Shown here: positions 24,741 through 34,140 of the stretch, piece after piece | Numbering within the stretch: position 1 is the first letter of the stretch | How the letters are laid out: each line of letters opens with the position of its first letter | Assembly (NCBI GenBank): GCA_001600615.1 | Contig: BCKK01000007.1 | Coordinates: 588,431-652,430 of the forward strand | Reading direction: 5' to 3' | Length of the DNA stretch: 64,000 nucleotides | From: Dioszegia crocea | Lineage: Eukaryota; Basidiomycota; Tremellomycetes; Tremellales; Bulleribasidiaceae | Notes under the pieces: model-generated | Databases searched by the model: none | What the model saw: only the letters and a program-made list of their open reading frames with translations | What the model was told of the DNA's origin: nothing | Made by a program: the position numbers and the translations under genes

Positions 24741-25969
24741 CTATTCTTCGTAATCCGATCCCAGCATCGATTCCTTCGAGTTGTCTATGACCCTCTTTAC
24801 CCGCTCGTACACCTGACATCAGCTTGATTTAATCTCTCACTCACAGTAAACACAATCGCCTGTCCTGGCGCAACCCGCAAAACTCGCGGTGTAATCCCTT
24901 TATAGAACGCAGCCATCCCCTCATTCTTGAACATATCGGTGGATACTTTAACGAATCTAGACACGGCAGTCTCCCCCGGCTCCTTGGCTGCTTTTTGGAT
25001 TCGAGTTTTGATGGTGTCGATGGGGGCATTCGAGAAAGGCCCCATTGCGCCGGATATCAGACCTAGGACCATGGTCTGGTAAGAAGGAAGATCGGTCAAT
25101 TGTGGCTGCGCGTCAAGGGCGAGTTTCTTGAACTGCTGGTAGGCGGTAAAGTTGACACCTGAATTAGCTCTGACTAGCTTTTGCTCACCTTGATTTGTCG
25201 CCTGTCTGAGTGCGGTAAGGGTTACGCCGCGGTACAGAGTAGCCAAACCTTCTTCACGAACAATGGTGAAGGCTGCCTGAGCAGCATTCCTATATCGAGG
25301 CACATCCAGGGGGTCGGCAAGCGAATCTGCCATCAGCGTTGCTTATGTCACACTCACGTTGCTGGGCTTGTAGCCTGATTTTGATTACCTCCATAGGGGT
25401 AACAACAGCTACAGCTTCTGTGGCACCCGCACCAAGTCCAGCTATCATCAGCTATGACCAAACTGAACTTACCTAGGAAAGTCCCCTTGCCTGACACCTT
25501 GCCATCTGCATCCATGACCCATCCCCTGTAAGCTGACATCAGCCCCGGACATCCTAAGACTCACTTTCGAAGGAGGCAAACCGGATAGCCATCTTTGGCA
25601 CAATCCCACTAACAACCGCGCCCAAGCCTTTATACAATCCCAGGGGTGTTTCTCGCGCCGCAATTTGCCTCCCCGTCGCAAAGAATCCCAGAGGTTTGAG
25701 CTACAATCAGCGAGGTTGGATGTCCACTCACCCCTCGCATCTTCCGTGACTTTGACAGCTGCATCCGAACTTTGATAGTATCTAGAGGATGGCTACAGTC
25801 AGCCCGAACGCATGGGAACTCACCAAACCAAAGCCTCTGCAAGCCCAGCGACACCACCGGCGATAAGATGCGTGCTGAGGGGAATCTTCTCCTTACCCCC
25901 CTTGACGTGAGGCGTAACGCGGTCGCCTGTTCGTCCACCTCCATATGGCTTGCTCGTAGATGTAGACAT
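24741..25969 (-). CDS. SFC1: Mitochondrial succinate-fumarate carrier (Sfc1/Acr1 type)
   Basis: Eight exons give 336 aa: 25969-25824, 25792-25732, 25700-25565, 25532-25473, 25441-25358, 25326-25189, 25158-24845, 24812-24741. Three mitochondrial-carrier repeats are seen with their PxD/ExxK/R signatures: CHPLDTIKVRMQ, TPMEVIKIRLQAQ and APIDTIKTRIQ. Residues LYKGLGAVVSGIVPKMAIRF and AGLGAGATEAVAVVTPMEV follow the Sfc1/Acr1 subgroup, which exchanges cytosolic succinate for matrix fumarate during growth on acetate or ethanol and feeds the glyoxylate product into gluconeogenesis. All introns are 30-32 nt. The 40-residue hydrophilic N-terminal extension is Lys/Gly-rich. Confidence 0.92.
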
Positions 25970-26159
25970 TGTGTGTTGAAGTATGAAGCTGTGTTTACGA
26001 GTCACTGTGAGTCAGAATGGCTGAAATTTGTATGTCACGCAGTGGATGTGCCGGCAACGTCATTGCCGGCGCCGCTTATAAGGTTCAGCCGGTTTCGGGA
26101 CTACTCGGTCATACTACTGCTCGAGTCGAATTATAATGCATCGTCCCAGCAGTGTCTTA

Positions 26160-27127
26160 TCAGCACGTACAACGCCTCTGCCCCACCATATCCCCTATAT
26201 TCACACTACGACTTCTCTTCCGCCGCGAGCCAAACGCGCTCAATTTGGAGCTACTGCCTACAGCGCGCAATTGCCTCTCCCCATATGATATCCCGGTTCC
26301 AGCCTGGTCTGGATCAATCTCTCCACTATCAATTTTCTCCAGTATTGTCCGAGCAGCCAGAAGGAAGGGCGTGAGGATGTTCTCTCCTGTCAACGATGAG
26401 ACCTCGACAAACAGCAGCCCGTTCTCCTGTGCCCATCGTGAAGCCTCGGCATACTCAACCTCCCTCTCTTCCTCTCGGTCCACCTTGTTGCCGATGAGAA
26501 CGGGGATGAGGTGGGGTGATGCGAGGGCGCGACAGTCTGTCAACCAGCGGTGGAGATTGGCGAACGATTGTCGACTGTAGCGTCAGATACGGCTCGAAGT
26601 GATGATGTGTGGCTTCTGACATCCTTGACTCACGACGAGATATCGTACACGAGTAGGACACCAGCAGCGCCGCCTGTAAGTCAGCTAATGTCACTAGATT
26701 TCATTATGAACGTACGATAGTATGACCTGGTCACTGATCTGAAACGTTCTTGTCCTGCTGTGTCCCAGAGCTATCCTCAGCTTTGCTCTCCATTAGACGC
26801 ACCTGTAATTTAATATTCCTCTCTCCGATCTTCAGGGTGCGACTCGAGAACTCTACGCCAATCGTATGTGACGAGTTCTCCTTGACTAGAAGATTAGCTA
26901 TGCGTCGAGGATTTGACTCACATGTATCGTTAATGCAATGGTAAAGGAGGCACGACTTTCCAGTTCCGGCTTCGCCTGAATGGCGTGAGCAGAAGAACAA
27001 GACATCGTGAGATCGATAATCTACTCACCCACTACGATGAACTTGAACAGGTAGTCTACGGTGTCAGCGAGTATCGACCCTCGAGCATACCATAGACATC
27101 CACGAGCTCGGTCCCTTCATTCTCCAT
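26160..27127 (-). CDS. RAB4: Rab4-type small GTPase
   Basis: Seven exons give 236 aa: 27127-27091, 27055-27029, 26975-26922, 26885-26803, 26770-26716, 26673-26634, 26574-26160. The motifs are G1 GEAGTGKS, the switch I SSHTIGVEF, G3 [20 protein letters not shown], G4 GNKVD, and G5 EVSSLTGEN. The protein ends in RRCTC, a C-x-C double-geranylgeranylation signal. HTIGVEF with YDYLFKFIVVG at the N-terminus points to Rab4 (Ypt4 in fission yeast), a regulator of endosomal recycling that budding yeast lacks. An extra Ser/Arg-rich stretch precedes the C-terminal Cys motif. The start was fixed by requiring VDVYDYLFKFIVVG to read through the first 35-nt intron. Confidence 0.93.
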
Positions 27128-27422
27128 GCTGTTTCCAGTCCAGCGCACGAAGCGGCCCCGCCGCTGACAGCCTGTTTGAGATTTCGAATGATACTGGAGC
27201 TCGTGTTAGCTCGGTGCAAGTGTTCAAGGCGTGTTATTTGTAGGTGAAGGGTAGATACATACACCTGAAGCTTAGCCTTGCCACCCACCGCACCCCTCAC
27301 AATAGCTTCCGCGGCCAGCAGCCACGTGGAACTCCTCATTCCTTAAAAAGACGCGTCCTGTCACGCGACGCCTTTAGATTTCAGGTTGTTTCTTCACTTC
27401 ATGAGGCTCGCCGATAACAATA

Positions 27423-29157
27423 ATGCCACCCCGTAGGAACGCTAAACGCAGCAGTCGTGCTGATCGACATGTCCCCATCCTTCCCTCCATACCCTCCGAC
27501 TCACCATCCACCGCCGCCGAGCGCGTATTTCGTATCGGCGAAATACGGTGTCGGATCCTCGAGTCATCCAACCCCGCGAGCTTAGCGATGCTCATGCGGG
27601 TAGAGAAGAGACCGTTTGTTGACGCGGGGAGGGAACTGTACAGAAGCATACGGTACAGGCGAGTGGAAGGCTTGTTGAGGATGGAAGACGCTGTGAGTCT
27701 CTCTGACCCTTCAGCATCGCCTGTTGTATATCCGTGCCTAGTGCGCATCCAGTGTCCACCTTGGCCTTTACTGATTCATGCTCAGGTCAGGAAACAGATT
27801 CTCCTCGACTCTGTCGTTCACATCGATGCCACTTACATCAAACCTTCGAACGAGCTTCGCGAGCTACTAGGTTTCGATCCCATCGACGAATCGGATTCGG
27901 ATTCGGAGTCCGATTCCAACTCTGACCCGGGTTGGAAATACTATGAGTCCGACATCGATGCCGATCCTGGACTTGAGGCCCTCTTACTCAAGTATAATCC
28001 AGACGTCTTTAACATCATCATACCTCCACTCCTTAAACATTTCAAGGCCCTTCGTACCGTTGAATGGGGCTGCGATGGTGATCCCGAAAACTGGCAGGAT
28101 TCGTTGGTCCTGCGCATCCCTCCACATCGGTCGACCCTCCCTGTTCTCGGCCCGCCTTCACACTCCATCCTACGGGACGCAGGACACATCGAACTCTATA
28201 CAAAGTTGCATTATAATTGCAATCTGCCGCCTCCTCGTATCCGTCCCCCTCCACCCCCATCCCCCGAATACACGTTGACCGAACGTTTCAACATCGCGTT
28301 TGACGTCTACTCTGATGGACAATGCTCAGACCACTACGACGAATGGTTATCTACCATGCGAAATAATCCCTGCTTCGATAATATCCATACAGAAGCATCT
28401 TTCGGGTATCTAGCCATCTCCCTAGACGATTTGACGTCGCTATACGAGCGGCAATACCGGGCGGGACATGACAAACGTATGGAAACCATAATCGCATATG
28501 CGGTGCCTTTGTGGTCACCCACGGTCTTTGACCAATTTGCCTCGGTGGCTCTCGGTTCGTTAACGTCACTTCATCTCATGCCCCGTTCGCCAGATTCGCT
28601 GTTGTCTCCAATACATTACAGGGAAGGGCTCGCCGGAACCTCGTTCTCTGACTTGGCCCTCCTCGTCTCGAGTATAAAGCGACACCTCCCCAACCTCAAG
28701 CACCTTGACCTGCCATTAAGTGGTGCAGAGACCGCGGACGACGTGTGTCAGGAGCTGCTGGCTCCAGACTGCCTGGAGGAGGGAGGGAAGCTTGAGCGGG
28801 TGGAGATCCTGTCGGGGCCCTTTCCCACCTCAAAGCTCAACGTCATTCGCTGTCTATCTGTTATATGCAGCACGAGAGCATACATCAACATCCGGTCGGT
28901 CGCGGATATAAGAGACGGCATTCAAAGTGATGAATCGAGAATGTTCCAATATATGCCCAAGTAAGTTGATCCTCAATCGTGATCGATCTCGCGGGATGGC
29001 TGACTGTTCAAATAGGCAGTCATTCACTCGCCGAGCACATCTCGCAACGGCAAACTTCGATGCCCTCGGCATTTCGAAATGCGCCCATTTGCTCGAGCTC
29101 GAATACGATGAGGAGGATACACCCGTGTCTCGAATCACCTCTTTGACCAGGCAATGA
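27423..29157 (+). CDS. F-box-like protein of unknown target
   Basis: Exons 27423-27692, 27786-28960 and 29016-29157 give 528 aa. Residues 30-75 resemble a degenerate F-box (VFRIGEIRCRILESSNPASLAMLMRV...AGRELYRSIRYRRVEGLL), which would dock to Skp1 in SCF ubiquitin ligases. The remainder is Leu-rich in places (LLVSSIKRHLPNLKHLDLPL) and looks like the divergent leucine-rich C-terminus common in basidiomycete F-box families. An SDSDSESDSNSD acidic run is coded near 27895. The first intron (27693-27785, 93 nt) is stop-free and in frame, so an unspliced form would add 31 residues. The C-terminal end is uncertain; see the finding at 29158. Confidence 0.7.
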
Positions 29158-30155
29158 GCCGGGGCTGCCCAAAGGTCGGAGAAGATCACCATTGGTGGCA
29201 TTATCCCTGTTCTCTCTGCAAGACTCGCGGAGCACAGCGAAGCTTCTGCGTAACTTCAAGCAGTAGCGGCTTCTGGCGCCTCGACCTCGAGCGAGCTTCT
29301 CAAGAAGGCGGAACTGGCACTGGCTGCGGTGAAGAACGTGGCGTTGGATAGCTACATGTGGGAGATTGCAAGTGGTGAGGCGGAAAAGGCTGTCGGGGAG
29401 ATGGAGGAGTTCATTGAGTCACTCAAGGCTACGGGCGTCTGTCGGAAAGATGGGCAGGGTTCAGAGGCGATTTGACCTGGGCTGTGAGTTTAGGAGGATT
29501 GGTCTTGTGCATACAAACTGACGTATCGCTAGATTACATTTACGCCAGTTGTTGCCCTGGCTGCACCTCTACCTAGCGGAATGGGGGCAATTGAGGGCAA
29601 GATTCACGGCTCTTCATTGGGAGCAGTGAGCGGAGAGAAACATGTCACTTCTTCGAGGAGTACCGAAGAGAAGACGGAGCGGGAATGACTGGGAGACAGT
29701 GGAGGAGTTGCAAGTGGGGACAGATTCGCTGAAGCTGTGAAGTGGAGGTTGGAGCCGGGGTCACCGTCAGACATTTGAATGTTTGTAGGTCCCTACTTAG
29801 TTTGCCTACTTCACGCGGCCTATCTTCATACCTCGAGCTGATGGATGACAGAAGCGATCGACCCATTACTCAACTGGGCGGTCTACTCCCGGCCAGTCGA
29901 CCCTTGCATCAGTGATCATACATGGAGCTCTCAAACGACGAGCTTGGCAGATTGCCCATTTTGAGTTCCGCTCATGTATTTCGTTGGAAGCCTCATCACT
30001 GCGCTTTGCTTCGTTCCCTTCTACTCTGTGATCCAATCGAGTGTCTCGAGGTCCAATGAGCTATGAAGATGAGCCACTAACTGGACAATTCCGCCCAATG
30101 AGGTCTTTGTTCGAGGCAAGAGAGCCGTCTCCGTCGCACATCGTGTCTTCCTGCG
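29158..30155. other. 1-kb gap with a decayed or unspliced coding-like stretch
   Basis: After the F-box stop at 29155, the same plus-strand frame goes on with protein-like sequence interrupted by one further stop. It includes a helical run (SELLKKAELALAAVKNVAL, then EKAVGEMEEFIESLKATG) up to about 29476. From there to 30155 I see nothing gene-like. The MTG2 stop is at 30156. Confidence 0.4.
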
Positions 30156-31738
30156 CTATTTCTCGACTATTTCCTCCTCAGCCTCCACTCTAGCGATATC
30201 CTTCCGCACCTCCCCTACTCTCTCACACAGGACCTGCACTACCCTCTTCATTCCCAGCCCAAACTTGGCACTGACCACCACGACTTCTGCCCCGCCTCCC
30301 CAGCTCTTCACCGCCTCCTTGACTTTCTGTACCCTTTCTCTTCCAATGTCTTCGTCCACCTCATCTCCCTTATTCAAGACCACGGCCACTCCCTTATCCG
30401 CCAGACCAGGCTTATACGCCTCGAGCTCGTCCCTCAGAACCTCCAAATCCTTTTCTGGCGTCTCCGACCCTAGGTCCACCACATATACCAGAGCTAATGA
30501 GCGCTCGATAGAACGTAAAAACGAGTGGCCCAATCCATAATTCTCCGACGCCCGAGCGAGTAAACCAGGATTGTCGGAAATCGTGAATCGCATCGATTCG
30601 ATTTGACCCCTCGTTTTCGTCGGTAGGGGGATATATTCCCCATTTGCCCTGTCCTCCTTTTCTCTGTCCCTCTGAACTTCGCTCTCCTCGACCACGCCCT
30701 CCTCCCCCTTCCACGTTCCGTCCGCAAATACCCTCACTACCCCGACTTGAGGATTCAGAGTAGTGAAAGCGTATCCTGCCACTTCTGCCCCTCGACCCGT
30801 CAACGCTCGGAGTATAGTAGATTTCCCCGCGTTAGGTAAACCGACGAGACCGACGTCTGCGAGGAGTTTGAGTTCAAAAGAGAGGGTAAGTGTGTCGGGG
30901 GAGAGGCCCTTGGAGGCGAGTCGTGGTGGAGGGGAATCATGCTGGGCGAAATGAGGATTTCCTAATCCCCCTCTGCCGCCTGAGGATAAGAGCACGGGCT
31001 CGACGATAGGTCGGGTGATGTCAAGATACACCGGATCGACCGAGGTACGCCGTAGAAAGCCCTCTCTCCGCAGCACCTCTTCTGCAGGTCCGAATTCTTC
31101 CGCCTCCAGCTCTGTATTTGGGTGGGAAACAAACCACCTCTCCCATCTCTTTTCTCTCCTCTGCTGCGAGTCCAGCCCCATGGCATCGTCCTCCTTCGCC
31201 CAGGCTACAGCGGCCGCTTCGGCATTGAGCTCTCGCACGACTGTCCCCACTGGGACGCTGACAATCACGTCGCTCCCCCTCCGTCCGTGCCTCATTTGTC
31301 CGGCACCATGCGCGCCTTGTTCGCCTATTTGCCGCTTGGAGATGCGTGCGAGCGAAGTCATATGGGGCGATGTGCGGAGATAGACATTGCCGCCTTGGCC
31401 ACCATTTCCACCAGAAGGGATTCCGAGACCCCTTTTGGACGGATGTGCTGTGAAAGCTGAAGCTCCAGAACCCCCTTTGCCTGTTCAGATCAGCAGAGAA
31501 CGGAAGCAGTAATCAGCGAGAACATACCTCCTCGTACAGTGACGATCAGATGATCCACAAACTCTGAGCCCCCCTGACGACGCTTGGCATCGGTCTTTCG
31601 CTTGCGGCGAAGCAATTCTGCTTCCACAGATGTGAATGAGTCGGAGTCGGCGTAGTATGACCGACGATGTAGATTTGCCAGAGGTACGAGGCGACTACAC
31701 TGGGTGCAGCGGGGTCTGATGGATATGGCTGATAGCAT
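30156..31738 (-). CDS. MTG2: Obg-family GTPase, mitochondrial ribosome assembly (Mtg2)
   Basis: Two exons (31738-31528, 31480-30156; 47-nt intron) give 511 aa. The Obg glycine-rich N-terminal domain is present (TVRGGKGGSGASAF, PSGGNGGQGGNVYL, VSVPVGTVVREL, LLSSGGRGGLGNPHF), then the G domain: G1 GLPNAGKST, G2 YAFTTLNP, G3 DNPGL, G4 NKGD, G5 VSAKFG. A presequence rich in Arg/Ser (MLSAISIRPRCTQCSRL) supports import. Mtg2 takes part in assembly of the large mitoribosomal subunit. There is an insertion in the Obg domain (about 120-200) and another between G2 and G3. An in-frame ATG 120 nt upstream (31858) lies in the terminal repeat of a probable transposon. Confidence 0.92.
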
Positions 31739-31836
31739 TTGGGAGGGATGATACGGAGTCAAGGCATGAAAAGGATTCGCAACCTGATGAGCGAGAAGTG
31801 GAGGCGCAAGGAATGTCAAAAAGCAATTCGGATGGC

Positions 31837-31857
31837 ATGCGCATTTAGTGATGGACA
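31837..31857 (+). repeat. Left terminal inverted repeat of a probable MITE
   Basis: ATGCGCAT, a 2-nt insertion, then AGTGATGGACA. It matches the reverse complement of 32279-32297 at 19 of 19 positions. Confidence 0.75.
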
Positions 31858-32278
31858 TTGACTGACTGATTAACAAAAGTCACAGTCACGGTGATTATAG
31901 TCACACCCAAATCACAGCTCTCTTAGTCAAGTCACTAGTCATACTGCTCCGAAAATGACTATGACTGGCCGTGATTATGACTAGATACTGACTGACTAAG
32001 TGACTATTTGGTACTTTTCAGCCCAAGGAGAGGTAAAATCCCAAGCCCTCTCAACATGGGCTTACATGTCCAGGGCTGAGTGCCCCATATCTGCCTCTTC
32101 AGCGGTTTTGAACGTGAATTTGCCTTTGGATATACGCTTTTCCCGAGCGAGTCAGTCAGTCAGGTAATCATATGATTATATGGAGGCCTAGTCACACGTC
32201 TGACTGACTAAAGTCATAGTCATTTTGTGACTAATTTTGACTGGTTATAGTCACAAAAAGTCACACTGATTATATCTG

Positions 32279-32297
32279 TGTCCATCACTATGCGCAT
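32279..32297 (-). repeat. Right terminal inverted repeat of a probable MITE
   Basis: Reads TGTCCATCACTATGCGCAT on the plus strand, the inverted partner of 31837-31857. Confidence 0.75.
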
Positions 32298-32515
32298 TGC
32301 GATTCAAAGTGGCCATCGCCACAAATGCAATGTTGCTGACATGGTCTTGACTACAAGCTTTGCAAGATTCATTGCAGAGGTAACGCCAGATCCCTGTGCT
32401 TTTCCGTCGAAGCGGTTCGCATCGAGGGTGGCCAAGCAGTTGTCTCGATGCCGATGCTATATGGACGCCAGTGAAGGGTCTGCTTTTATATGTCACCCTA
32501 TTGCCCGCCGCAAGA

Positions 32516-33562
32516 TCAATCCCGCCCCTTCCCATAGACCTCCAAGCATCTTTTCTCGAACGCCTCGACCATCTTGTCAGCTACCTTGGGAAGGACAGCC
32601 TGAGAAGCGATCCGGTGAAGAGGGTTCGTAAACTCGAAAGCCAGGTCGATAGTAAGAAGAGTTGGCCCTCGGGTCGTATCTGACGGTGGTGATGATTGTG
32701 ATGTATGGCTGGAAGAATCTGAAGATGGTGATGGGATCGTCGTCGAAGGATGTGGGGAGAGGCTCGAAGCTGGCGCGAAGGACCCTAAAGTCATCAGACC
32801 AAAGAAGGGGCCGAAAACCCACATGTAGTGCTGAGTGACTTGAACAATGATGCCTCGCCCGCAGTAGCCGAGACACTCTCAAATGGTCTTCCCTTGACTC
32901 TGCTGATGTACGCCTCGTCGAATCCACCGAACCCCACTTTCAACTCGGCGTCCACGTCGAAGTTCTCCGAGCGGGTGGCGGGAGGTTTCCAATTTGTGTC
33001 GACGGTTCGACTTGTCGACGGAGTATGGGATGAGTCTGAGGCAAGGACAACAGAAGACGAGCAGAAGGGGATAAAGGATGAGTAAGAGGGAATGTCGGCT
33101 ACTAGACTGTATAGCTGTTCTTGGGAGTATCTGTCAAGAATCAGCAACCTCCCTGGATCTCATCAAGGAGAAGAAGACTAACGGTAGGATCTTCCTTGCG
33201 TGATATGTCTGCCGATCGCCATCAGTCTGTACTTGGCCCTCCCCTCCACCTGACGCTGAGCTGACAGCCTCTGCAGCCGAGCCAGCGAGCTTTGCAAGTT
33301 TTGATATATCGGGTAGAGAAAAGAATGATCTTTTCGATACCGCGGCATTAGAGATCGATGCAGGTGATATAGACCTCGAGCCATAAGCCGAGGGAGCTTG
33401 CCATGAACGGAGAGCCGAGGTCGACGGCGAACAGGAGGTCGAGCTCGATGAGATTTGAGCTTGAATCGAGCTACGTTTCACGGCCGATCGACGAGCGATT
33501 TGCTGGAGGGCACTGTAACCCATCTTGAGAGCAGCTCGTGGTGTCCCAGGAGCGATAGACAT
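32516..33562 (-). CDS. COQ10: Coenzyme Q-binding protein Coq10 (START-like)
   Basis: Three exons (33562-33183, 33130-32823, 32784-32516) give 318 aa. The START/polyketide-cyclase domain begins near residue 125: HARKILPYSQEQLYSLVADI, then YSSFIPFC, DAELKVGFGGFDEAYISRV, SLFKSLSTTWSFAP and LLTIDLAFEFTNPLHRIAS, the usual Coq10 motif order. Coq10 binds ubiquinone in the inner membrane and supports its delivery to respiratory complexes. The protein is longer than yeast Coq10 because of a Ser/Ala/Arg-rich N-terminus (presequence) and a Ser/Pro-rich loop of about 40 residues between the TTWSF and LLTIDL strands. Confidence 0.88.
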
Positions 33563-34140
33563 ATTGCTTGGAGGAAATGTACAAGAGGCAGAGTGAAGAT
33601 GGAGTCAAGTTGATATTCGAAAGTGGAGGCCAGAAAGTGAGGATACGATCGATGCCGTAAGCCCAATAGTACTAGTCATGTACAAACTGTTTACTTTCAT
33701 CGTTGTCGGCGCTGGCGCACTGCATAAAGCGTCCTCCGGCTCCGTTTGTCAGCTTAGCTTGGTCCTGGACGACTCACATGGTCGTCAGCTTGAATCGAAT
33801 CACCTCATCGAGAATCGGGATCATTGATCGCGAAAGGAAAGGTCGGACAGAACCTTATTAATTATCCTCTGAGTGGACGAAGGGCAGACAGCCAGGAGTG
33901 TCCAACAAGATGGATGCTCTCACCTCCCAATCTATCCTCCCCTGATTTATCTCACGCGCTGATTGGCACGACACATCGCTATGGTCCTTTCAAAGCTACG
34001 GACGAAGCCACCAGTGCCGAGAGTGTCAGACGTCAAAGGGACCCACACACCCGAAAGGAATTTATACGCTTCAGCACCTCGCGATCCGCATCGCCGGTGG
34101 TCAACAGCCTCTCATCCCCTATACCACGATCTTCAGCGAG
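33563..34140. other. Divergent intergenic region COQ10 / MFS copy 1
   Basis: The 578 bp hold both promoters. I found no gene and no repeat shared with the promoter of MFS copy 2 beyond a few short matches. Confidence 0.5.

Larger units (their letters stand above)
31837..32297. mobile_element. Probable 461-bp non-autonomous DNA transposon (MITE-like)
   Basis: The interval is bounded by a 19-bp inverted repeat (one 2-nt gap). Just inside the ends lie two clusters of the pentamer AGTCA/TGACT: 13 copies in 31863-32005 and 12 in 32150-32263, in both orientations, around a 144-bp spacer with none. There is no open frame for a transposase. Terminal inverted repeats plus dense subterminal short repeats in both orientations are known for hAT-type elements and their deletion derivatives, where they bind transposase. 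I could not find a clean target-site duplication. The element sits between the MTG2 start and the COQ10 stop. Confidence 0.55.

Noticed and set aside
32251..32683. Open frames overlapping the right end of the MITE-like element
   Set aside because: They read through the terminal repeat and the antisense of COQ10's last exon; no transposase motifs are present.
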